From an uncultured Prevotellaceae bacterium (GTDB lineage Bacteria; Bacteroidota; Bacteroidia; Bacteroidales; Bacteroidaceae), in assembly GCA_902774795.1 (NCBI GenBank), contig CACYKA010000016.1:1-48925 (forward strand): a DNA stretch of 48,925 nucleotides, given 5' to 3'. The notes under the pieces are model-generated. The model saw only the letters and a program-made list of their open reading frames with translations. It was not told the DNA's origin and did not search any database. Position 1 is the stretch's first letter; the number at the start of each line of letters is the position of its first letter. Shown piece by piece: positions 1 through 7,796 of this stretch. A program made the position numbers and the translations under genes.

Positions 1-3
1 TAC

Positions 4-878
4 TTATTCATGTGCCAGAATCTCCCAATAAGGGCGTAAAGTGTCTTGTATGTGTGTCACAACTTCCGAGAATGACATTTCCCCTTTCTTTGTGATTTTA
101 CGCAAGAATGCCTGCCATCGAACTTGCATTTGTTGGTTGTTGGCAAAATCATCGCGGAAAAACATAGTGTCAGCATCATATGAAGTATGCCTGTTCTCAA
201 ATGTATGCACAATAGCTTCTTGTAGTATCTCACTATCATATTTTTCTTTTGACAGCAGATGATACAGGTCGTAATAGTCTTTCATGCGGCTGCTTTGGTC
301 TGCCAGATCAACCACTGCGTGGAATTTCTCTGCAATAACTGTTTCAAGCGAGTAAGCCAAAATGTTTACAGCTGGCAGACTTTCAAGCAGAGTAGGATAG
401 TCAAGTCTATTGGACTTGGGGTGACAACATCGCCAAAGCCGATGTCCATCGTCAATACTTGTGAAACTGTGTCCATTCTAACTGGTATGCTCAGTCGTAT
501 ACCATGATAATCCTTGAACTCTGTGATATTCTGTGATGTAATTTTTTCGATGTCATAGATAACCCCGTCTTCATCGCATGGAACGGAACAAATCTCTTTG
601 AATGCTGCAACGATTGAAGTTCCTTCATTACTTATATTATTTCCAAGGAAGTCTATATCCAATGTTGGGCGCGCTGCAAACTTTTCGTATGCATACATCA
701 AAGCACCACCTTTCAGATAGAAGTTGTCGCGGTATCTTGTCCGTGACATTCTGTATAGCAGACGTTCCTGAAAGAAACGAGTCAGGATGGTCTGATGGAA
801 GACGTCTTCCTTTTTGGAAATGTTCAACAGTTTGCTGCGGATAGATTTTCCGTATTTTTTTATTGTTTCGTTACTCAT
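4..878 (-). pseudogene. AbiEii-family nucleotidyltransferase toxin, frameshifted
   Basis: Toxin half of an AbiE-type (type IV) toxin-antitoxin pair. Family members are nucleotidyltransferase-fold proteins that arrest growth. The first frame (366-878) holds the GGALMYAYEKF strand and the DID metal-binding pair in PTLDIDFLG. The second frame (4-360) holds AEKFHAVVDLADQ and the RMKDYYDLYHL lysine/aspartate motif. Reading on in the second frame upstream of position 360 gives DYPTLLESLPAVNILAYS, which joins smoothly onto PSPID of the first frame. Adding one base near position 403 would therefore restore a single ORF of about 290 codons. All catalytic motifs remain, so the lesion is one indel, not decay. 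The start overlaps the antitoxin stop by four bases (ATGA coupling). Real inactivation, programmed slippage and a base-calling error cannot be told apart here. Confidence 0.85.
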
Positions 879-1438
879 AGTTTCACTTGCAGATATTGTT
901 CAATAATCTTTCCCACTCTCAGTCTTCGGGCATAGTCCATCAACTTGCTTAGGTTTCTGTCTGGACGTTCAAGATAGTTATTGATGATTTCGGAGCAGAC
1001 ATCCATACCTACTTTATTGCGAAACTTTACCGCATCGCACACACATCGTTCAACATCGTAGAGACGAATATTGAAGCCATCAATTATCATCGAAATTACA
1101 CCAATTTTTAGAAGGTCTTCCGTATAATGATGAACCTCCATTCTTGGAAAAGAAGGAATAGAGACTTTTCGCCCTCTTTTGATGGCAATATGAAAAGCCT
1201 GTGGCATGGAAGTGGTAAGCTGATGAATGCTCCATGCTGACCAAAGGCATAGAATGCCTTCAGGAACAACGGCATTGATGTCAATCATGTTGCCACTGAG
1301 TTGGTCTATATTGGCATACACACCACGACGGACCTGGATAAGCTCTCCTTGCTTGGCACTCTCCAGCATCTTATAGTAAGCTGTTCTCCCTTGCTTTTTT
1401 ACAGAGGCGGAAGAAAGATATGTATTCCGTTCTTTCAT
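875..1438 (-). CDS. AbiEi-family antitoxin / autorepressor
   Basis: A 187-residue protein resembling AbiEi antitoxins: an N-terminal winged-helix-like region (about 1-60, with the typical VRRGVYANI turn) followed by the AbiEi C-terminal domain (PEGILCLWSAWSIHQL, then RLYDVERCVCDAVKFRNKVG). In the characterised families this protein represses its own promoter and neutralises the downstream nucleotidyltransferase toxin without stable protein-protein contact. Here it precedes the toxin with a 4-base overlap, and an 8-bp inverted repeat overlaps its promoter. The antitoxin is intact although the toxin is frameshifted. Family assignment rests on sequence pattern and gene order. Confidence 0.85.
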   Translation of the reverse strand: MKERNTYLSSASVKKQGRTAYYKMLESAKQGELIQVRRGVYANIDQLSGNMIDINAVVPEGILCLWSAWSIHQLTTSMPQAFHIAIKRGRKVSIPSFPRMEVHHYTEDLLKIGVISMIIDGFNIRLYDVERCVCDAVKFRNKVGMDVCSEIINNYLERPDRNLSKLMDYARRLRVGKIIEQYLQVKL

Positions 1439-1461
1439 ATTCTTATCTTTGAAAATCGGTA

Positions 1462-1493
1462 CAAAGATACTACAAATATTTTTAATTGTAGTA
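1462..1493 (-). promoter_or_regulatory. abiE promoter and candidate AbiEi operator
   Basis: On the minus strand TATCTTTG (plus-strand 1462-1469) fits the Bacteroidetes -7 box TAnnTTTG, 23 bases before the antitoxin ATG. A perfect 8-bp inverted repeat, TACTACAA (1468-1475) and TTGTAGTA (1486-1493) with a 10-bp gap, starts inside the box and covers the upstream promoter. AbiEi antitoxins are known to autoregulate through inverted repeats, so this is the obvious operator candidate. No clear -33 TTG was seen. Confidence 0.5.
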
Positions 1494-1616
1494 CTTTTGT
1501 ACGATAATGTGCTAATTTAAGTTGTTTTTTATGCTTTATACTTACTTTTTGCTTTAAAAATCATTGAAAAACGAATAAGAAGATCTTTTTTTATGGAAAT
1601 TATCTGCATTTTTAAG

Positions 1617-1636
1617 AAAAAAGTTGGTTTTACCAA
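1617..1636 (-). terminator. possible weak terminator after mnmE
   Basis: On the minus strand TTGGT-AAA-ACCAA forms a 5-bp hairpin followed by C and six T residues. It lies about 190 bases past the mnmE stop and before the abiE promoter, where a terminator would be expected. The stem is short and AT-rich, so support is limited. Confidence 0.3.
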
Positions 1637-1824
1637 ATAAAAAGTGTCAAAATGAGTATCGGATATTTGCAGATTTTTAGGGTCACTTCTAACGAAATTC
1701 GCCACAAAATGTGCTAATTTTTATTTGCATATTTTTGCAAATAGCTGATAATTAGATAGTTATTGTGTTTGTTAAAATACTCTAACAAAGTATTGTAACT
1801 ATCTTATAATCAATGCATTACAAT

Positions 1825-3150
1825 CTATTTTCCCACGCAGAAATGCTTAAATATGTTTTCAAGGACTTCGGGGGTTGTTATGGCGCCTTCGCCGCCAAGG
1901 ATTTCTGCCAGATGCTGGATGCAGAGGCGGAGGTCTTCGGAAACGAGGTCGCCGCTGATATCGGCATCGAGGGCCGTAATGGCACGCTGAATGTCTGACA
2001 GCGCCAAAGTGAGCGACTCCTTATGACGCTGGTTTACGACAACGGCATCTTCATCGGCAGGGGCAGAATAAACGAGCTTCTGCTTCAGCTCTGGAATGCC
2101 GATACCATTGAGAGCCTGAAAATGTGAAGACTTGTTATGGATGCGAATGATGACAGGGCTGTTGACCATTGGCGATTGGCTGTTGGCCATAGGCAATTCC
2201 GGATAGTCGTGTTCATCATCGCGCATGAGAAGGATGATGCGGGCTCTTTCGGCTGCTTTGAGAGAACGTTCTATGCCGAGATTCTCTATTGTGTCGTCAG
2301 TATGGCGAATGCCGGCAGTATCGATGAAGCGAAACAAACGGCCGTCGATGGTTATGGTGTCTTCGATGATGTCGCGTGTGGTGCCCTGAATATCGCTGAC
2401 GATAGCGCGGTCATCCTCAAGAAGGGTATTCAACAACGTCGATTTGCCCACATTTGGTGCGCCGATGATTGCTACGGGAATACCGTTCTTTATGGCATTG
2501 CCGGCAGAGAAGGAAGAGAGTAGGGTGGTAATCTCTTTTTCTATGGAATGGGCAACATCGAGAAGCTCTGAACGGTCGGCAAACTCCAGTTCCTCATGGT
2601 CAGAGAAATCGAGTTCGAGTTCTATCAGCGAGGTGAGATGAAGCAGCTTGTCGCGCAACTCATGAAGCCGCGATGTGATGCCGCCGCGCATCTGGTTGAT
2701 GGCAATGCGGTGCTGCGATGCGTTTGATGATGCAATAAGGTCGGCAACAGCCTCGGCCTGAGTAAGGTCCATCTTGCCATTGAGGAAAGCCCGCTGGGTA
2801 AATTCTCCCGGCTGTGCCAAGATGCACCCCTTGCTGACGAGCAAGGATAGGATGCTGTCGAGAATATAGCGGGAGCCGTGACAGGATATCTCGATGCTGT
2901 CTTCGCCTGTATAAGAATGTGGAGCACGGAAGACGCTGACGAGGACATCGTCGATGGTCTGAGGCCTGAGGTCTGAGGTCTGAGGTCGAAGGTCGGAAGC
3001 TATCTCTCCGTAATGCAGGGTGTAGCCTTTGGCATCGTGGATGTCTTTTGAGAAGATACTGTTTACGATGCTTATGGCGTCAGGTCCTGAGACGCGAATG
3101 ATACCTATTGCTCCTCCTGGGGCGGTTGCTATGGCAGCTATTGTGGACAT
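1825..3150 (-). CDS. mnmE: tRNA modification GTPase MnmE (TrmE)
   Basis: With MnmG, MnmE installs the carboxymethylaminomethyl group on U34 of certain tRNAs. The 441-residue protein has the N-terminal tetrahydrofolate-binding domain (about 1-120, with SYTGEDSIEISCHG), helical regions, a G domain with Walker A GAPNVGKS (230-237) and DTAG (277-280), and the C-terminal CVGK motif. Two features are unusual. A 42-base heptamer array inserts a doubled SDLRPQT peptide at residues 52-65. A second array at about 319-330 (LPMANSQSPMVN) lies just before the G4 motif, which reads NKSS (339-342) instead of NKxD. The start lies 7 bases past the stop of the upstream sensor gene, so the two are probably co-transcribed. 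Confidence 0.96.
   Translation of the reverse strand: MSTIAAIATAPGGAIGIIRVSGPDAISIVNSIFSKDIHDAKGYTLHYGEIASDLRPQTSDLRPQTIDDVLVSVFRAPHSYTGEDSIEISCHGSRYILDSILSLLVSKGCILAQPGEFTQRAFLNGKMDLTQAEAVADLIASSNASQHRIAINQMRGGITSRLHELRDKLLHLTSLIELELDFSDHEELEFADRSELLDVAHSIEKEITTLLSSFSAGNAIKNGIPVAIIGAPNVGKSTLLNTLLEDDRAIVSDIQGTTRDIIEDTITIDGRLFRFIDTAGIRHTDDTIENLGIERSLKAAERARIILLMRDDEHDYPELPMANSQSPMVNSPVIIRIHNKSSHFQALNGIGIPELKQKLVYSAPADEDAVVVNQRHKESLTLALSDIQRAITALDADISGDLVSEDLRLCIQHLAEILGGEGAITTPEVLENIFKHFCVGK
2162..2196. repeat. heptamer-phased array inside mnmE (copy 2)
   Basis: Five consecutive 7-base units on the plus strand: ttgacca, ttggcga, ttggctg, ttggcca, taggcaa. Read on the minus strand they encode MANSQSPMVN in the MnmE G domain. 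A near-identical peptide (ANSQDPKANS) is encoded by the array at 3481-3508 in an unrelated gene. Confidence 0.7.
2956..2997. repeat. heptamer-phased array inside mnmE (copy 1)
   Basis: Six units in strict 7-base phase (ggtctga, ggcctga, ggtctga, ggtctga, ggtcgaa, ggtcgga). The total of 42 bases is divisible by three, so the frame is kept and SDLRPQT is encoded twice. It sits in a loop of the N-terminal domain just before IDDVLVS. Confidence 0.85.
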
Positions 3151-3157
3151 GGATAGT

Positions 3158-5779
3158 TTACAGTTTGTTTACGGGAGTTATTATGGCTCTTCCTTCATTA
3201 TATGTGGCTTTGATGCCGGAATTACGGTTATGGGTTATCTCGCCAATCTCACGCATTATCTGTCGCATCACGAGATAGTCGGAATGGGGAGTGCTTTGAG
3301 TGAAGAGGTCTGCGACCTGCTGTTCTGTCAGAGGGTCATCCTTATGGCGCTTTATGAGGAATTCCAGGAACGACTGGAGTTCATGCAGCATGCTGGCATT
3401 CAGCGGTTTCTGCTTTAGCACCTTTGAAGTAAGCATCTGGCAGAGCTCGTTGTAATATTCGATGGCATTTATGATATCGCTATTGGCTTTTGGATCTTGG
3501 CTGTTGGCTGAGATAAGCTGAAGGATGCGCGAAGGATAATACATCGTCTCGTGCTTGACAGTTGAAAGCTGGTTGTCGGTAATGCTAGAACTGACATGCA
3601 GGCGTTCGTTTTCCTGTCTGAGCGATGCTATTTCCTCTTCGAGGAGGGTCTGACGCTCACGCTCTTTACGACGCTTGATAACAAGTGGCTTGAGATACAG
3701 GAACCACAACAGGGGAATGAGAGAGACGATGAGAATTACAATCGCCATCATAGCGATATTTGCATTCATCTCCGCCCGCTGCATGCTGCGGTAGTAGTCA
3801 GGCAAGGACTTGTCAGCAGTCAGCTCACGATACAGCAGGGTATATTGCCAGTTGCTGCTGCGGTAACGGTCCCATCGGTGCATTGCCAGCGATGCTACGG
3901 CATCCTCATTATATACTGACAGAAGGGTTATGGAGTCTGCCTCGGTTGCCAACGCCTTGCAAGAGTCGGCATACTTCAAAGCATCGTCATAGCGGCCCTG
4001 AATGTTGCAGTTATAAAGACTGTCGGCATAGCGTTCTACATTATTGGCACAGAGGCTGATGCTGAAGAACTGCAGCAGAAGGATTATAATGCATTTTGCC
4101 AGCGGCAGACGGAAAGAGACGGTAGTGCCCTTCCCAAGGGCCGACTTAGCACTTATCATGCAGACAGAAAAGAGAGAGGATATCTTCCTGTATCTGTCTA
4201 TGATGCCACGACAGTTCTGAAGTCCAAAGCCGCCGTTGCCGTCAATCTGCTTGAATTCGAACAGATGGGCCAGCTGTTCCTCTGACATTCCCTTGCCGTT
4301 GTCAGACACACTGACCTCGGCATAGTTGCTGCCCGTTATGGCATTGACGTCAATCTCCGTCGCTCCGCTCTTGCGTGCATTATCTACCAAGGTGTTGACG
4401 AGGAAGAGCGTCAGGGCCTTGTCGGCTTTCACGACGGCAGAGGATGGGGATATCTTTGTCGTTATATTTGATGTTGATGTTTTCTTGATTACAGAGAATA
4501 TGTCGTTAAGATTCACATTCTCGATGTGTGGGCGAATGTTGCCGCGACGCATCTTTATCCAGTCGGTGAGCAGGTTGTTCTGCCTTTCGATCTCAAGAGC
4601 CAGTTCGCGGCAATAGTCCATATTGCCCATCTTTGCCGCATGCTTCATTCGCTCGATGAGCGGCAATATACCATTTATTACTTGTACGCATGCGCGTTGC
4701 TCAACCATAGCGCGTATGCCCTTTGAATTCTCCAGTTTCAGTCTTGCCAGTTCTTCCTCCAGTTCCTCAAATCCTGCTTTCTGCTCTTTGGCCGCCTTAT
4801 GGCGACGTATGAGAGTGATGATGGAAAGCAGCAGGAAGACAAATATTCCGCAGGCGATGTAGAACAGAATCCAGATACGTTCTGTCGTCTGGTTTAGGGC
4901 TGCAGCGCGCGCCTCAAGCTGGCGGTCCTGACGGGTGCTGTCCTGAAGGTCGAGGTAGATGTTACGATAGTAGTCGCTATGGAATTTGTCGTCCATAGCA
5001 GAGTAGGCGAGAGACATCTGTTCGGCTATCGATGTCTTCAGTTCTGGCATATTGTCAATGCCTGGAGTGGCGGTAGCCATATTGAGGCACTCAACAGCCT
5101 TGCGGGGCTCTCCGATGCGGAAATAGCAGTTGCTGAGATTGCGCCACGCATCAGCTATCATATAGTTGTCGTTTCCCTTTAGCCAGATGTTCAAAGCCCT
5201 TTCGGCAAGATTTCCGGCAAGCAGCGAGTCGGCAACATTATCTTCATTTATGTAGCGTATTGAGGGGGCGTCGAAAGTGCGAGCCAAAGAAAAGATACTG
5301 TCTAACGTGAAATACAGGCTCAGCGTCTGCATTGAGAGTGCCAGATAGTTGTCAAGATTGCGGCGTATGGAGAGGATGTAACACTGCACGAGGGCATCGT
5401 AGCCTTTCTGTATTAGAGCTTTGTTTTTGCTTATATTAACGGGTATGAAACAAACCTTTCCCTGATGATAGAGATAGTTCAGGAAGAGCGTTGAATCCAT
5501 ATATGTCACCTGTGGAGCCACAGAGTCAACAGCCGCCCTTGCTTCATTGTATTGTTTCATCTGCAGAAGATAGTCGGCATATATCAATTGTGCCTCTATC
5601 TTCTCCTCGCGAGTTGCTTTCTCGCGTCGTTTGTCAAAGTTGTATTTATGCAGATAAAACTCCTTGCTGTCGGCCTTAATTCGACATGAATCCATCTGCA
5701 TCACTTCGTAAGCAATACTCCCACGCGGTGGGGTATCAGCCTTAGCGGGTGCGCATAACAAAAAGCCCCACATAGCCAT
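3158..5779 (-). CDS. two-module membrane sensor histidine kinase (DUF5112/DUF5113-like)
   Basis: 873 residues from the chosen ATG. The frame is open 64 codons further upstream, but that part overlaps eda and precedes the signal peptide MAMWGFLLCAPAKA. Order: exported TPR-like helical region (about 25-300), TM helix (302-325), coiled coil, and a GHKL ATPase domain (about 450-560) with N-box VNTLVDNARKSGA, DNGKGM (493-498) and GNGGFGLQ (514-521). A second hydrophobic segment (563-577) resembles an internal signal sequence. It is followed by about 95 extracytoplasmic residues, a TM helix (676-697), a coiled coil, and a segment with an H-box-like KHETMYYPSRI (His743). From memory this matches Bacteroidetes proteins annotated DUF5112-HATPase-DUF5113. 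No response regulator is adjacent. The last residues (PVNKL) are encoded by repeat-like sequence. It lies between eda and mnmE with short gaps. Confidence 0.75.
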   Translation of the reverse strand: MAMWGFLLCAPAKADTPPRGSIAYEVMQMDSCRIKADSKEFYLHKYNFDKRREKATREEKIEAQLIYADYLLQMKQYNEARAAVDSVAPQVTYMDSTLFLNYLYHQGKVCFIPVNISKNKALIQKGYDALVQCYILSIRRNLDNYLALSMQTLSLYFTLDSIFSLARTFDAPSIRYINEDNVADSLLAGNLAERALNIWLKGNDNYMIADAWRNLSNCYFRIGEPRKAVECLNMATATPGIDNMPELKTSIAEQMSLAYSAMDDKFHSDYYRNIYLDLQDSTRQDRQLEARAAALNQTTERIWILFYIACGIFVFLLLSIITLIRRHKAAKEQKAGFEELEEELARLKLENSKGIRAMVEQRACVQVINGILPLIERMKHAAKMGNMDYCRELALEIERQNNLLTDWIKMRRGNIRPHIENVNLNDIFSVIKKTSTSNITTKISPSSAVVKADKALTLFLVNTLVDNARKSGATEIDVNAITGSNYAEVSVSDNGKGMSEEQLAHLFEFKQIDGNGGFGLQNCRGIIDRYRKISSLFSVCMISAKSALGKGTTVSFRLPLAKCIIILLLQFFSISLCANNVERYADSLYNCNIQGRYDDALKYADSCKALATEADSITLLSVYNEDAVASLAMHRWDRYRSSNWQYTLLYRELTADKSLPDYYRSMQRAEMNANIAMMAIVILIVSLIPLLWFLYLKPLVIKRRKERERQTLLEEEIASLRQENERLHVSSSITDNQLSTVKHETMYYPSRILQLISANSQDPKANSDIINAIEYYNELCQMLTSKVLKQKPLNASMLHELQSFLEFLIKRHKDDPLTEQQVADLFTQSTPHSDYLVMRQIMREIGEITHNRNSGIKATYNEGRAIITPVNKL
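3481..3508. repeat. heptamer-phased array inside the sensor kinase
   Basis: Four 7-base units (tattggc, ttttgga, tcttggc, tgttggc) encoding SANSQDPKANS (about residues 757-767), shortly after the H-box-like motif. The peptide resembles the one encoded by the mnmE array at 2162-2196. Confidence 0.6.
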
Positions 5780-5813
5780 GAGGAGCCATGTGGAGCCAAT
5801 ATGTAGCTTGTTA

Positions 5814-6473
5814 TTATGCCTTGCAGTAGCCAAGAGCTTCTTTGCACTTGTCTGTAATGTACTTCCAGTCACCTGCAGCAACCTTGTCCTTCGGGAACAG
5901 CTTAGAGCCCATGCCGACGCAGAATACACCAGCCTTGAACCATCCCTCAAGATTTTCCTTCTCAGGAGCAACGCCGCCAGTTACCATTATCTTTGACCAA
6001 GGCATTGGAGCCATAAGTCCCTTGACAAGGTTTGTACCTACAACATCGCCTGGGAATACCTTTGTGAAGTCACAGCCAACCTCCTGTGCCTTTCCGATTT
6101 CAGACGGTGTCAGACAGCCTGGGCAGTAGGTCACACAACGGCGGTTGCAGACAACAGCAACGTCAGGATTGAACAGAGGACCTACAACGAAGTTAGCACC
6201 CATCTGAATGTAGAGGGCTGCTGTAGGAGCGTCAACAACACTGCCGATACCGAGAGCCAGTTCTGGGCACTCTTTGTTAGCCCACTTTGAGAGCTCACTG
6301 AATACTTCATGAGCGAAGTCGCCGCGATTGGTAAACTCAAATGCGCGAACACCACCCTCATAGCATGCCTTGATGACATTCTTACATATATCAATGTCCT
6401 TGTTGTAGAATACAGGAACCATAGGTGCGGCAGCAATCTTTGCCATCACCTGAAACTTATCAAATTTTGCCAT
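5814..6473 (-). CDS. eda: KDPG/KHG aldolase
   Basis: Cleaves 2-keto-3-deoxy-6-phosphogluconate to pyruvate and glyceraldehyde-3-phosphate, the last step of hexuronate breakdown. 219 residues, full length for a class I aldolase trimer subunit. The Schiff-base lysine is in FTKVFPGD (Lys138), the conserved Glu46 is in FEFTNRGDF, and a TGGV phosphate loop follows near 166. It lies 37 bases downstream of kdgK, the preceding pathway step, and the gap is filled by a heptamer array. It is probably in the kdgK operon and controlled from the divergent promoter region at 7534-7796. Confidence 0.95.
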   Translation of the reverse strand: MAKFDKFQVMAKIAAAPMVPVFYNKDIDICKNVIKACYEGGVRAFEFTNRGDFAHEVFSELSKWANKECPELALGIGSVVDAPTAALYIQMGANFVVGPLFNPDVAVVCNRRCVTYCPGCLTPSEIGKAQEVGCDFTKVFPGDVVGTNLVKGLMAPMPWSKIMVTGGVAPEKENLEGWFKAGVFCVGMGSKLFPKDKVAAGDWKYITDKCKEALGYCKA

Positions 6474-6480
6474 AATCTAT

Positions 6481-6515
6481 AATTATGAATTATGAATTTT
6501 GAATTATGAATTATC
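6481..6515. repeat. heptamer array between kdgK and eda
   Basis: Five units in 7-base phase (aattatg, aattatg, aattttg, aattatg, aattatc). The array includes the kdgK stop codon (6511-6513) and fills nearly all of the 37-base gap to eda. Confidence 0.8.
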
Positions 6516-7533
6516 TCTGCACACGACCGTTTGCATTACCACCTGCAAGGGCTTCAACCTCAGCAGCATTTACAAGGTTATAGTCACCGTTGATGGTGTG
6601 TTTGAGAGCTGATGCAGCAACAGCGAATTCGAGAGCCTCACCCTGAGTAGGCTTTGTCAGCAGACCGTGAATCAGACCACCAGAGAAAGAGTCGCCGCCA
6701 CCTACGCGGTCGATGATAGGATTAATCTCATAGCGCTTTGACTGATAGAACTCCTTACCGTCGTAGATCATAGCCTTCCATCCGTTGAATGTAGCAGAGA
6801 AAGACTCACGCAATGTAGATACTACATACTTGAATCCGAACTCCTTCATCATCTGCTCGAAGATACCCTTGTAACCTTCAGCGTTTGTCTCGCCACCCTC
6901 TACGTCAGCATCAGGCTTGAAGCCAAGACAGAGCTCAGCATCTTCCTCGTTGCCGATGCAAACGTCAACATACTTCATCAGAGGACGCATTACGGAGATA
7001 GCCTTCTCTGAAGTCCAGAGCTTCTTGCGGAAGTTGAGGTCAACAGAAACAGTAACACCATGACGCTTTGCAGCCTCACATGCCAGCTTTGTCAGCTCTG
7101 CAGCCTTGTCAGAGATAGCTGGGGTGATGCCTGACCAGTGGAACCACTGTGCACCTTCCATGATAGCATCGAAGTCGAAGTCAGAAGGGTCAGCCTCTGC
7201 GATAGCGCTGTTAGCACGGTCGTAGATAACCTTTGAAGGACGCATGCTTGCACCTGTTTCACAATAATACAAACCTACACGGTCACCGCCACGGGCAATA
7301 AACTGGGTGTTTACTCCGTATCTGCGAAGTGAGTTGACTGCAATCTGTCCGATTTCGTGTGCTGGCAGCTTTGAGACAAAATATGCATCGTGACCATAGT
7401 TAGCACAACTGATTGCTACATTAGCCTCACCACCACCAGGGATGATGCGGAAAATGTCTGTCTGAATGAAACGGTCCTGACCGTTAGGAGAAAGGCGAAG
7501 CATAATCTCGCCAAGTGTTACAACTTTTGCCAT
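6511..7533 (-). CDS. kdgK: 2-keto-3-deoxygluconate kinase (PfkB family)
   Basis: Phosphorylates KDG to KDPG with ATP. 340 residues with PfkB signature 1 (GGGEANVAISCANYG, about 33-47) and signature 2 (DRVGGGDSFSGG, about 275-286), where Asp281 is the expected catalytic base. Its neighbours eda and uxaA support the KDG assignment over other PfkB sugars. It is transcribed divergently from the LacI-type regulator, and TATCTTTG on the minus strand (7585-7592) is a plausible -7 box about 50 bases upstream of the ATG. Confidence 0.93.
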   Translation of the reverse strand: MAKVVTLGEIMLRLSPNGQDRFIQTDIFRIIPGGGEANVAISCANYGHDAYFVSKLPAHEIGQIAVNSLRRYGVNTQFIARGGDRVGLYYCETGASMRPSKVIYDRANSAIAEADPSDFDFDAIMEGAQWFHWSGITPAISDKAAELTKLACEAAKRHGVTVSVDLNFRKKLWTSEKAISVMRPLMKYVDVCIGNEEDAELCLGFKPDADVEGGETNAEGYKGIFEQMMKEFGFKYVVSTLRESFSATFNGWKAMIYDGKEFYQSKRYEINPIIDRVGGGDSFSGGLIHGLLTKPTQGEALEFAVAASALKHTINGDYNLVNAAEVEALAGGNANGRVQR

Positions 7534-7796
7534 AATTCTTGAAAGTTAGTTCATAAAAGTTTAATTTTTACACATTCATGTGTGCAAAGATAATAATAAA
7601 GTGTCAAATAATTGCAATGTATATGTTACAATTAACATCTTTTCACGCTGTGTACATCAAAATTTTACACTGTGTAATAAACAATTCCAAAAAAATGTGT
7701 ACATTTGTGGCCTATTTGTGTAATATTTATAATAAAAAACCACAATCACACTAAATAAAACCACAATCACAAAAATAACAACCATCACTTATATCC
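7534..7796. promoter_or_regulatory. divergent kdgK / regulator promoter region with candidate operators
   Basis: 263 AT-rich bases between divergent genes. Minus strand: TATCTTTG (7585-7592) with a TTG about 22 bases upstream (7615-7617). Plus strand: TACATTTG (7700-7707) about 90 bases before the regulator ATG. Two palindromes could be operators: ACACAT-TC-ATGTGT (7570-7583), just downstream of the minus -7 box, and TTACAC-T-GTGTAA (7665-7677), upstream of the plus one. The TGTGTACAT motif also occurs twice, near 7649 and 7696. Binding by the adjacent LacI-type protein is inferred from position. Confidence 0.5.

Larger units (their letters stand above)
1439..1824. other. AT-rich intergenic region between mnmE and abiE
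   Basis: About 390 bases with no convincing ORF. It holds the abiE promoter/operator at its left end. A 13-bp direct repeat AATGTGCTAATTT occurs at 1506-1518 and 1708-1720. A perfect 8-bp inverted repeat TATTTGCA-N6-TGCAAATA lies at 1722-1743, directly after the second copy. A small hairpin with a T-run (minus strand) lies at 1617-1636. The repeats could be binding sites or remnants of an insertion; nothing here identifies which. Confidence 0.5.

Noticed and set aside
1776-1794. AATACT/AGTATT hairpin just after mnmE as terminator
   Set aside because: Six AT-rich pairs without a T-tract on the minus strand.
5780-5971. Upstream 64-codon extension of the sensor kinase frame
   Set aside because: It overlaps the end of eda and precedes a good signal peptide, so the ATG at 5779 is preferred.
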